DNA of 64,000 nucleotides. Source: Tritrichomonas musculus. Lineage: Eukaryota; Parabasalia; Tritrichomonadida; Tritrichomonadidae. The position numbers and the translations under genes were made by a program. The stretch's first letter is position 1; the number at the start of each line of letters is the position of its first letter. Of the stretch, positions 33,601-41,800 are shown in pieces. The notes under the pieces were generated by a model. The model saw only the letters and a list, made by a program, of their open reading frames with translations, was not told where the DNA came from and did no database searches. Location of the stretch: NCBI GenBank assembly GCA_039105265.1, contig JAPFFF010000027.1:1674001-1738000 (forward strand), read 5' to 3'.

Positions 33601-35712
33601 TTGAATGACAACAGTTTCAAATCAATTCCTGAAAACATTTCAAATCTAGTGAATGAAAATGAAACACTAAAAAGTACTCTTGATGAAATCAACAATTCCA
33701 TTCCGAACAAACTGTCGTCCAACAAAAACACCAACTCTAAAAATCAGGAATATTTGGCCGATGTCAATTCAATGGTCCAGAATTACAATCAACAGAAAAA
33801 CAGGATTTTACAAATTGACCAGTTGCTCCATATTAAGAATGAGTTCATTCCTAAAAAGAGAGAAAACGAAGATGATCAAATTGAGGACATAAATTCAAAA
33901 TCAATCGAGGAAAGAATCACTTTTCTTTTCAATCAATTGAAGGCAAGTCAGGATGAATGCAAGAAGATTAAAAAGGCAATTCCATCGTCTTCAAAAGACG
34001 ACGATGAAATCAGTCCCATTGAAAGATTGAATCTGATTCTTGAAAACAAAGAAAAAATGACGGTTTTCGCATCACATCTCGCAAATTCAATTCCTGAAGA
34101 ATTCAGAGAAAAAACGGGCCAAAACATGGTCATTTCTGACAACTCAAACTTCCTTTCAATTGAAAGGATGATGTCCAATTTCGTCTCTGATTATGGCAAG
34201 CAAAAGTCGTTGATCGACGACGTTCAAAGAAGCATTCTTGAGTCGAAGCAGAAGGACTCGAACGACGACATTGAACAAGGCATGATTGGCCACATACAGG
34301 CCATTTATGAAGAGAACAGCAAGGCGAATGAGATCATCCCTGCCGAATTCAAAACACAAAACGGTTTGATTCAAAATTTGACAAAGTTTGTTAAGACATA
34401 CAATTCGATCAAATCGTCCTTCAGCAGCGAAGAAAACGAAGACATTCTAACCGTCGTTGGCAGTTACGTTGAGAAGCACCAACAAATGAGCGAAGTTTTG
34501 GAGACCGTTAAGTCTACAATTTCGAGCTCAATTGAAAGGTCAAATAATGAAAGCGAAGACGTTACTCTCGATTCAAATAATTTGAATGAAACACTTCAGA
34601 AATTATTGAATGAAAGGCAAGAAAATAACGAGTTACTCTATCGTCTTGCCAAACTGATTCCAAGTCAGTTTTCCGATTCAAATATTGAGAAGAGTCTGTC
34701 TGCTTTCAACAAGGCATTCTTAAAAGAGTCCAACAAACCTTCTCAAATTTCCCCTGACTCAAGCGAGCCACTCACCGATCAGGCCCAGAAATTGAAGAGC
34801 GACAAAGAGTACCTCTACGAGATACTCGACGCAATACAGAAAGAAATTCCAGAGGAGATCAAGAGCGAGAACAGAAAAGAGAGCCAGAACGATGAAGAAG
34901 AAGAGGAAGAGAACGAAGAGAAAAGCTTGCTTCTGATTCACAAGGACGTTGAGTTGCTGGCGAGCAAGTATCAGCTGCTATCAAGTGAAGTGAACCAGAT
35001 AATTGAAAAAATGCCAAGTGACATCACTTCACTTCACCAGTCAAACATTGTTGATCAATTTTCAATGCTCGTTGAAAAGAAAGAAAAACTTGACAGAATT
35101 GAGAACATGCTCTCAAAAAGTGAAGATGAAGACGTTGAACAGAAAATAATTCAATTGCTCAACAACAGCCAAGATTCATCAATGGTGGAAACGAACAAAA
35201 AAGTGGAATTTTCAATCGAAAATAATGAAGAGGAGGAAGTGACCCAAAAAAGTGAAAAAGTGACAGTAAAACATGAAGAAGAAGAAGAGGTTGAAAAGAA
35301 TCACCTGAGCGACGATCAGGACGACATAAAACTGGACGAAATAGCAAACATCATCAATGATTATGACGATGATGAAAATGAAAACCAAAACGAGCAGAAA
35401 AATGAAAGTGAGAATGAAGAGCCAGAGGTCAAAATTGACCATGACGATGAAGGAAAATTTAATCAAAAGGAAAATAATGTTTTTGAAGAAGAGGAAGAAG
35501 AAAATCAGGTAGAAATACAAAATAATGAAAGTGATTTCCATATTGAAACACATAATAGTGAAAATGAAGATGAAAATTTGCTTGATGCTGATAACAATAA
35601 TGATGAATTTAATAATCAGAACTTAATTGAAAGTGAAAATAATATGGAAGAAGATATCGATGGAAATGATTTTGAAATTACTGAAAATGATCATAAAGAA
35701 GAAGAAGATTGA
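24640..35712 (+). CDS. Giant coiled-coil protein with a ~34-residue IP-x-E-F repeat, 3690 aa
   Basis: I do not recognise an orthologue; trichomonad genomes hold many large coiled-coil proteins often labelled as viral A-type inclusion-like. Seen here: a Ser-rich start; a short region resembling a LisH/FOP-type dimer helix (about 30-110, unproven); continuous heptad coiled coil rich in Lys/Glu/Asn (about 200-820); then, from about residue 830 to 3470, a degenerate repeat in which an I/L-P-x-x-[FIL] turn is followed by a helix with ERI/RV..LV..Y/F and a second helix with Q..I..I. Clear copies start near residues 1598, 1630, 1726, 1890, 2050, 2085, 2332, 2552, 2848, 2882, 3151, 3231, 3339, 3402 and 3457. 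Neighbouring copies are often 32-35 residues apart or roughly double or triple that. The C-terminal ~220 residues are extremely acidic. There is no membrane segment. A cytoskeletal, centrosomal or Golgi tether role is only a guess. Confidence 0.85.
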   Translation: MDFVDSPSSPSDSTRRSSKISDSSSNKSKDIFQSRKNSFLRSLKAALQNISNDQLIAQMFEDPNSTLYIPGRVVEIIQETLEDDRENLIMSLLQQNNEFKVDPIEFEHFVKTSKNIINSLSIELEKTKRFINYTFKREFVNNEIENARMQVNAFVTAALSGRYISNMNSESLQKQVNFISKKFFEIDLPNLRTKYENEIKIHVENEAQQQKMIASLTRQNEKLTKDSNFLAEKLNKKEKENELLKNKLNSLQEVQKQVSVAKNQIKTMQKEVDKKNKAIDFYVSEKSNEDSTSLNYSRLQSSYSLLKKKYEETEAENVKLRETITKKSLSQKENDHINTINQANLQMLKLKNASIPQLENELQKSLRHAKSLEITNIEIARRLDRSLKENRDLYKTIDQLRDEISGATTDRTNKAELRSEIELLNEELAAAKKQISDLDSNVFELSQYNQKLKREIDSKSSSLDQSMLDFSSQKSKFQNSLAESETKVSFLTSKLKEYESSIHFNMKQLRQKELQINELIQSKHEIEELANQLKMKLESRETEFQQASISCEQSSEAYLYAQAELKQKESIINKLLQADEISKQQKEQMSDKIEENNLTIQKLNGSIHELATEKDKMQTKIDERENKIDELNGKIKETDNKLIEKENLMSKLNSSNQSLRKTIKKLEINKNNNEQTISSLREKVAQDEKKINKHEESIQFLKSEIQKLQNEKKDLQKKISDDSIAFEARLNQTEKEKVLLTKKQTEAELKLNSSLEECKSLTEKLEKSLKDFDNLTKESAKNQKEASQTQANLNEKIEQLKQNNATLLGKFDNLLQQANEVVKIKRIHDIPGVLKKLKEKYDQLLIDDSKSRKILKISTEFESVPDTIQKIKDDRIRLLKFESKIRKTVGNFDSDFILQTITDCIELKNVVSTLFKQQTTPSEYHEIIQNTFLRLQQYEEREILLNSLFASKNKSINNEVAINDDESSVSNSGLNEEIKNIDNNSTINKELPTYVSTMQAMYRDSHHIIKKLCRLFEIRNQEEIPTRVSILLTQIQELKSILKIPSDADSTISSSSTNSPNKKERVNYEASVSKAAADMVDQLKEAQTELRTIHNLFEPSNDIFNFSNENENDADLPVNKKIENMQNENKKLRYILNSASQVISQKETTIDADQSEDESSLDLSSSLTKSPKKATNNNNNSLNKSKSSTKKSLIASPLRTSVYLASPLSRQPIDADFILKCQQMKQKIELLENQQKDIERVLPNIPNNFSRIRSLDETDNTNSNLVLIGSLPDRVKQMANRYETYYNQVNECQKIFKDANKSYVSINGNLPNAVSMILTRIEEFERQERMIKTILSESSAFTFSGNIQETISELIQKNLDLTLTFQQLNGIVFASKDDVKDDLVITVGRIVKERLEYQKMIDEYTEILSGKNISQKITFLLQNDSFLTKLKQLLECETNDDLFTKVKNNRVLLKKISALIPTSLNNNTSSKSRSKGGSKSDLLIIDESALLEKMSHFNELFDFRREIFDRFNSSVQSVQPSDSLNSSIELTSDSDSDNSLIASTHRKKINLRKSQNQTQKAPDSRNQFETDQELFTYIDDLFNEVHVNSKLKNELEAILPRSVEGSITEKVNQIVKQCLLYQRQYSTLKKLIPSEFHGSLSSKIEQLMMLLKKYQNQQTELNKIVNERSFSATETDTESVTDNDSVQLNESNQLVLKNDDSLVADVSQIKRKLDDVNKDLYVINQIVPEEFVAGSERERVILLVEEFNKQKLIIQSISSSLDKNTSSLVNSKSNTIEKEVEKAVSKNEDLLNEKIEALKLLDSTQSNQELLPLLKKTIQEKKESQAIITQLRKSFNCTDKEVIEKAQQLNKDSLLLRNICQEMSQTSESKLIKKLKELNENTRVLNVIESTIPEDLVPYNDTNSKAKNEIDMNSSRLNLLQAKIALLIESYKEKHDTINKLNLNGNLSDSVSQLMIEKEELVQALSAIQNVLSKSSIIDENADSNNDSIGSKQMIVSQVTNLVNSLQQTNSLIAQMNEKLGDLPGDINTKLNEVLRQNSVLQKMQSDLLSILPENLSGSLIERVSQLCSEFANLENQQVAISRNIPIEFSSTENGQSVCQKVDSLQQDYSVQRKAIQRIQKMLLQNQYLHRNCSTIESVADCVEEILNQNSSLIQLQKNINIKFGIFGTNKFAIENDNNESDNDTVTQLMTSIDETFNTIDQLKAENLELKENMNELQEIANHSNLTEFVKKSLKDQKTIKKIVDLLSQNNKNSNTKNNNAFSLVQETVFELDKLNQEQKEIVSILSDFNENQNSKKNKLTLNEDSPATQISILIKSLNEQEQLLNDIRQQIPKEIKGESTFLRFTNLLKKYNDQKDVINKASSHLDTGSKLELELIEEEEEENENIENNNNNSNTKSDDDKDSKALIHQIQLLTKSNQKLLKERETIIDSLPASFKQFEYPDSVLNLSSELQKSESFLSSISNSFKEAEDTKPSSPKPSKKSPQVYEKYQFIGINVFASLPSQVELALEERNDLLKMKSRLTQQLQNEDVFEEVDRLMNLDSQLKFVNEKIPKIFEGNGIEKRIQTLVNDFQRKSSLIDKLDDTLPGSGDMVKRIQSLRDESESAKRIISQLEHIMANELFEGKTLLEKVSNMAKRYQSINNSLNATRNKSIDISEEVMKLSLMNKKNKEKINNISNVLSSNNLLEIDENENYILEDRVEEICEELIKLREQLQFIDSEASSSTTMKKVIKQKSIVNLPSNNDAASRKVGLLVQMNNQLEQRINSISDLLNNHFSEERISNDSSNNLSIEEQINFIIKENYSLKSQVNSIEDVMSKVKGNDIFDKMNQIQVELKRSKERIRNISSLIPDEFNASTIESNLEDLIKSYQSNNTYLNNIDQIVPDEESDIINNVQNSPSSSLKSNKIFMRNKFNENIQSKVSKVVQQNQEMKALLDKVNKAFPSPLKDQKDVIERISSLIQQKENQFEILNSAEKILNAHLKRENNDNLNDNSFKSIPENISNLVNENETLKSTLDEINNSIPNKLSSNKNTNSKNQEYLADVNSMVQNYNQQKNRILQIDQLLHIKNEFIPKKRENEDDQIEDINSKSIEERITFLFNQLKASQDECKKIKKAIPSSSKDDDEISPIERLNLILENKEKMTVFASHLANSIPEEFREKTGQNMVISDNSNFLSIERMMSNFVSDYGKQKSLIDDVQRSILESKQKDSNDDIEQGMIGHIQAIYEENSKANEIIPAEFKTQNGLIQNLTKFVKTYNSIKSSFSSEENEDILTVVGSYVEKHQQMSEVLETVKSTISSSIERSNNESEDVTLDSNNLNETLQKLLNERQENNELLYRLAKLIPSQFSDSNIEKSLSAFNKAFLKESNKPSQISPDSSEPLTDQAQKLKSDKEYLYEILDAIQKEIPEEIKSENRKESQNDEEEEEENEEKSLLLIHKDVELLASKYQLLSSEVNQIIEKMPSDITSLHQSNIVDQFSMLVEKKEKLDRIENMLSKSEDEDVEQKIIQLLNNSQDSSMVETNKKVEFSIENNEEEEVTQKSEKVTVKHEEEEEVEKNHLSDDQDDIKLDEIANIINDYDDDENENQNEQKNESENEEPEVKIDHDDEGKFNQKENNVFEEEEEENQVEIQNNESDFHIETHNSENEDENLLDADNNNDEFNNQNLIESENNMEEDIDGNDFEITENDHKEEED

Positions 35713-35884
35713 AAACGAAAATCAAAAAAAAATTGTTATAATTCATATAATTTTGGCGAATTTACAACTTTACGTTTTTGACTATGTTGAAAATATATTA
35801 TTTATTATTTATTATTTATATATTTAATAGTAAAATAAAACTGAAAATAAATATTTGTTTTAATATTAATCTTATAGATATGCA
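35713..35884. other. 3' flank of the coiled-coil gene
   Basis: AT-rich with several TTATTTATT words. It joins the tandem tRNA-like repeat. Nothing else is visible. Confidence 0.4.
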
Positions 35885-36160
35885 TTTCTTTGCTTTAATA
35901 ATTATTATCAATTAATGAAATATCAAACATTTTAGCAAAAATTATGATTTCAAAAAATGGAAATTCGAGGATTTGAACCTCGATCTATGGCAACCCTGCC
36001 ACCCTGCCTTCTTGTTATATAATGTTATAAACATTTATTTCTTGCTTTAATTATTATGGTCATTCAATGAAATTTCAAACTTTTTAGCAAAAAGAATGAT
36101 TTCAAAAAATGGAAATTCGAGGATTTGAGCCCCGAATTACGGCAACCCTGCCACATTACC
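35885..36160 (-). ncRNA. Tandem pair of tRNA-like (B-box + T6) sequences
   Basis: A unit of about 123 bp occurs twice, offset by 152-153 bp (35885-36008 and 36038-36160). On the minus strand each unit ends with a tRNA T-arm-like hairpin (copy 1: CGAGG-TTCAAAT-CCTCG, containing GGTTCAAATCC, a perfect B-box), then AATTTCCA and a T6 run as expected for RNA polymerase III termination. Copy 2 has changed bases on the 5' side of the stem (CGGGG-CTCAAAT-CCTCG) but still pairs through G-U. About 11-13 nt before the T-arm is TGGCAGGGTTG, which fits an A-box. The A-to-B spacing is too short for a full tRNA with an anticodon arm. This could be a tRNA-derived SINE-like sequence, a shortened tRNA-like RNA gene or a pseudo-tRNA pair. 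Confidence 0.35.
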
Positions 36161-36495
36161 GTTATGTTAAAGTCACTTCTTTTCCTATTTTATTATTATT
36201 ATTATTAAAATATTTAAACAATCAATACAAATCTCAACATCAAAAAACTATATAGCTCTGATTCCTTTGAGAATTACCTTAGAGGAAAGGCGATACTGCT
36301 ACATTTTTTTTTTATTCTGTCAATTGAAAAAATCATCCATATAAATTTTCTGTAATGAATAGCTCCATTGTTCTTCTTGGATGTATCCAATGTAACCAAA
36401 ATATTTTTCACTTTTTATGTTTTCAAATCAATGTTGTTTCTAATTTCCATTCAGTTTTGAATTATTAATTCGATTTCTTCATTCAGCATTGTATT

Positions 36496-36532
<37 letters not shown>

Positions 36533-36863
36533 TTCAACAACTCATTCAAGCAACCATATCTTCAACAAATATATTGTTTAGTAAACATTGTTTACAAGCA
36601 ATGATCTCAAATCAATTCAGTAAAAATTTTAAATTACAAATAAAAAAATCATGAAAATAGCTTCTAACCATTTAAAAATTAAAAACAAAGTCAAATGTAT
36701 TTTATTAGTATTATTATTGAGGAACAATAATAACAAAAAATTAAAAACAAATTCAAATGTCAAACTTTTTTGAGAGATTTCAATTGATTGAAAATATTTT
36801 TTTTTATTTTGAATCGAGAGTGAAGTAAACATCGAAAAAGTCAAAATCTGTAATCGAATAAAC
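36161..36863. other. AT-rich spacer with A34 tract
   Basis: A perfect run of 34 A lies at 36497-36530. The rest contains several short T- and A-runs but no supported gene. Minus-strand frames here are low-complexity Phe/Leu/Lys sequence and are not convincing. Confidence 0.5.
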
Positions 36864-38706
36864 TTAGAAAAAGTCTATTCCGTAATCCAAACCATTTATC
36901 TCTAATTTATTTTCATGAATATTAACATTTATTTGCTGATTTTGATTGAACATTTTGTCAGAGACATCGCGCACTTTTTCAATTGATTCTCTCATTTGAT
37001 TGTATAGAGGATAAAAAGCACGATACTGATTAATATCCAATTCCTTTATTTCATTATCAATTTTTTTTGACAAATCATCGATTATTTCATATATATTTTT
37101 TGATCTCGTCAAAAATTTGATTCTTCTCATTTGTAACATTTTCCAGTTTATTATTTTCATTCTGTTCATTTGAATTTGCATTGATTTGAGATTCAATCCT
37201 TTTATTTTCAATATTTTTATTTTTATATTCACAATATTTTTGCCAGAAAAGAAACAAAAGAATTTCAACATCACAATTATAATCATGAGCTTTTTGTAAA
37301 TCATTGAATTTTTCTGAATCATTATAAATTTGTGGGTCTATATAATCATCATCAACATTGCTTATACTTCTAATAATATATCTTGCTTCATCCACAGATG
37401 TAATTGAGGTATCCGTTAATGAAGGTAATGCATTAAAAGAATCATTAAAAGCACAAATCTTATCAGCAAATATTTTGGCTTCATATCCAAATTCAACCAA
37501 GTTATTACAATCATCAGAATTCACTTTATTCAAAGATATTAATTTTGGTTCTTTTTCAGCTTGAACAAATTTTTTTTTTTTTTTAATAATTTTAATTCTT
37601 CATCCTCATTGCTAATTTCAAGTATTGTATTCATGACAAGATTGCTTCTAATGAGCGAAAGCTCAGAGTGAATGTTTATTCCATCAACTAAAGGTTGATG
37701 TAAATGTGGAAAGAGATATTTGTCAAATATTCCTTGGCCACAATCAGAACCAATTGGATTTATTACTCCATACAAAGGTACAACTTGTGATGACAAATCC
37801 AAATTTCTAGCTCTTTTAGCACGTGAAATCTCATTAAAACAAACTTCATTTTTAAAATCTCTTCTTAATTTTGCTTTATTATTTTTATCATTTTCTTCTT
37901 TACATGATCTGCTATATTCAGTCCAAAAAAGTTTGTCTGCTTCAAATGGTGTAATAGTATTTACATCGTTTCTCTTAAATTCTTGGGGTTCTTTCATATG
38001 AGAAACATATTTGGCTGCAGTTTTTGGAAATTCTTGTAAAATTTGACGTTTTTTATTTAAATTGAAATTAAAATCATATTCTATTCTTCCTGAACTATCA
38101 TAAGAAACAACATTAGAAATAATGCGACTCGAATAACCACTTTCTTGGTATCTGATAAAAGACATTTGCTTGGATATTTGGTCTTTAAAATTTAGCCAGA
38201 ATAAATTTTCATTTGTGAGTTTATTTTTTTGTTTTAAATCTTGATATAAAGATGATAAATGCGCATTATTATGGAGTATTTTGCTTTTTATATTATTTAT
38301 CGAAGGAGCTTCTATGATTTCAGGTATATACGATTCAAAATTGGCATAATTTTCACAATTTTCATTTTCTCCGCTTTTTATATCTGATGTTTTTAGTTTT
38401 ATTATTTCAATTGCTTTTTTTAAATCTTTGAAAGAACTTTCACTTTGGAATTTAATTTGAATTTGTTTTTTTTGTATCTCGAATGCATAATTTAGCGATA
38501 TCATACCTATCTGGATTTGAATTCTTTTTATAAGTAAATTTAAGATTGTTACTATCAATATCATTATATTCAAGTTTTTTAAATGTCGTATTTATGTTTG
38601 AGATTAAAAGTTTTTTATTGGTAAGAATTAGCTTTACCTCTTGCTTTTCGAAAAACACAGGCGTTTTGAAAACTTCATATTCTAATTCCTGATCTTGAAA
38701 ATACAT
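36864..38706 (-). CDS. TFIIH core subunit p62/Tfb1-like, frame interrupted at three homopolymers
   Basis: p62/Tfb1 is the PH- and BSD-domain subunit of TFIIH, which acts in RNA polymerase II initiation and nucleotide excision repair. The gene is spread over four frames. The first (from ATG 38706; a TTG at 38724 is in frame) holds a PH-like domain (MYFQDQELEYEVFKTPVFF). The second (37539-38520) holds two BSD-type motifs (ENLFWLNFKDQISKQ and EADKLFWTEYSRS) and the p62-like GVINPIGSDCGQGI segment; the third and fourth hold the C-terminal helices ending LDYGIDFF. The switches lie at an A8 run (near 38465), an A15 run (near 37575) and an A6 run (near 37105), in minus-strand terms. Sequence quality across each switch is unaffected, so length errors in homopolymers of the assembly are more likely than true decay. 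Orthology rests on domain order and is moderate. Confidence 0.65.
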
Positions 38707-38876
38707 TAAAATTTTGAAATTCAAAAAAGCATCCTCTATTTACCGATCATTTTTTATATTGAAAATTATGATTATTTCCAATTGAAAAATTTATCATCAG
38801 CTCACTTTTATTTCAATTTTTTCTGATATGAGAATAATTGATCAATTTTTTCTGAAATAAAAATTTTAAAAAAAAT

Positions 38877-41800
38877 ATGTCGATTGATCAATCCTCACGC
38901 TTTCAAGATGTTATCAATTTATTAATTACAATGGATAAATTTGATGCACAATCAAACGCTTATTCATCTTTTATCCATTTTTTGTCTCATTGGTATGGAT
39001 CTAAACAAGAAATTCATCAATCAGAAATTTTTATTGCAAATATCGAGTGGGCATTTAGCAAACTTTATTCACTGTCTGATGAAAAAAGCAGTGATCGCCT
39101 TTATATGATTATTATGGACACAATTCTCAATCTTGATTACTCAAAACCAGGAGCAATTGATAGTAATGCAACCTCAGAAGAACTTCTATCCCTTTCATTC
39201 AATCGAGTTTATAAACGAGTTGGTAATAGACTTCAATTAGTTCGTCTTTTATCGCAATATAAATATGTTCTTAAGGGAGAAGAAGGTTATGGAGGACGTC
39301 TTAACGCTTACACCAAACTTATGAATCTTTTAAGAAAACTTTATTCAATGTGTGGCTTTTATTCTGTTGAAGATACTAATCCACCTCATTCACAACCTCC
39401 AACAATAACAAATCAATCTGAAGAACTTTCTGCAATCACTGAAATCATCAAAAACAGTCAAACTATCAATTCAATTTTCATTATGAGTGCATTTAGTGAA
39501 AGATTTTCCTCATTACGTAAAGTAGTATATGAAAAAGTCAAAATCAATATCCACAATTATTTATCCAATCCAAATCAAGTCATACCAAGTAGTCCATCAG
39601 GCAATTCTTCAGGTGCAGAACACGGTCCAATTCCAGGTTTTGTCTTAATGGCAATTTCTTTTCTTTCGGCCAATTATGCTCTCAAATATACAAAAGAAGA
39701 AGAACTTCATCAAACAAGCCCAGAAAATGCAGATAACAACAATAATGACAATAATGATGATTCATTTTCTATTGAAAAGTTAAAGAATGCCATTGAAAAA
39801 CTACTTCGAGTTGAATCATCACCATTTATTTGGCAATGTGCTCTTATATTCTTAACCAGGCTTCAAACCTTCTTTAAACCACAAAAATCATTGCTTTTAT
39901 TCTCATCAGAAGTAGTGGGAAAGATCCAGTCACTTTTTACAGACTCAAAAATATCCAAAAAAATTGCTTTTGACTTAGTTTCATCGATTCCAGTGATCAA
40001 TGAAGAAGACAACCAAGACAATTCGCAGTTCTTCACGAAGCAAGCTCAATTATTTTCATTTTTCTCACCAATGGCCTCTGTCATAACCACTTACGAAGGC
40101 GAATATATTGAAAGAATGGTCAAATTTGCAAATGATCGAAAAGACGAACCAAACTTCAAAGCACTTCTTGGAATACTTCCTTCTAAGAACAGCACGTATA
40201 AAGCTGGAATCATTCTTGGTGTTTCAATGAAGTTAGTTGACAATGACAGCGAATATCAACGAAGATGTTTTTATGACTATTTCCGTGTTGTTTATGAGCC
40301 AAGAAATGAAGCCAACAATGAAATTCCATCTTTAATTCTTCAGGCGATTCCTTACTGCGTTCATCATGGATCGATTAATGAGAGAAACATTGATATCGTT
40401 TTGAATTCAGTCATGTCAATTCTTTGCATCAAATATTTAAAGAATTGTCCGATACAGAAAGATGTCTTTGAATTTTTGCCAGAAGCATTGAAATCTCTTC
40501 AAAATTTCACAACTCATATCTTTACAAACTTTGTAACTAACATATATCAAGTAAGTTCAATTCATGAACTTGAAATCATGTGCAATTATTTGAATGTTAA
40601 ATTTGCAGGTCAAGAAAGTTTGAATCAAAATTCAGGAGTTGATTTTGATCAAGCTTATTGCATCACTGTTTCGACTCTTCTTCGATTCATTCTTGCGAAA
40701 AAGACATCACAGAAAACAAAGACAACTTTTGTTAAGTTCATTCGATTATTTTCTTCTAAGATTGGCCATGAAGTTTCATTAAATATAAATGAAAATGAAG
40801 AAGAAATCGATCTGCCAATCATGCATGTTTCATCACGTTTTATTTCAGCTTTCATTCCATCACGATTATCGGCTGAATTTTTAAATCAAAGTTTTCGATT
40901 AATGAATGAAGAGAATGATATATCATTTGCTGTTGTTTGTGCTGGATCTCCTGGTGTTGATGAAAAAAGATTGAAACAATTGATTGAAAGAGTTCATTCT
41001 CAATTGAATTCAGAACTTTTTGCTTCCTTTTATGAAGGCCGTGTTTATATAGCACCTTCTGACACATTAAGAAGACTTTACGATTACACTAAATCATCAA
41101 CTTCTGGATGGTTTAAGAAGGCTCCTCCTTATGAATTCTATGAATGTATAATAACAACAGTTACTTCCATTCTCGAGAATGTTTCGTTACAAGAAAGTGA
41201 CATGAATGAGCTCATGAAAATCCTAGAAATTTCGTTGCCGAAGAATGAAGAATTGTTATTCTTGGTTAGAAAGCCAGCGAAAAGAATGATCTTTTCAATG
41301 TCAGTGAATCATGACGCAAAACCCAAGGAAGCATTCATTGATAAATTGATAGGAACACCGATGTATGCTGATTCAATTCCTGGTCTTATTTCGAAAGTAA
41401 CCGTTGATGACAATCGTATAAAGGATGCAATTCATGCATGGGCCTTGCATACATTTGAAGATCCATTAGTTAGAGAAGCCAATGCAAAGTTTCTTGAAAG
41501 CATCTTCAAGAATTCAACAGAACCGACAACATTAAACGTGATCATAAACAATATCGTTGAATACATGGGATCACCAACAACTCCATCAACAACAGACTCC
41601 GAAAAAGATCCAATTAATGCAATCGAACTCGCTCAAGTAGCAGCAGAAATCGCTGACACAGGAAACATTAAATACACTGAATACTCAGTTGATTTGATTT
41701 TAAGATGTGCTGAATATTGTCTTTCACCAGGAAACGAACTTCGGACATCAACAATTCGTTTCTTAATTCATCTGTTCCATTTGATTATTCCTGATCCTTC

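Noticed and set aside
24640-35712. Giant coiled-coil protein as a myosin or kinesin heavy chain
   Set aside because: No P-loop, switch or other motor-domain motif is present in any part of the protein.
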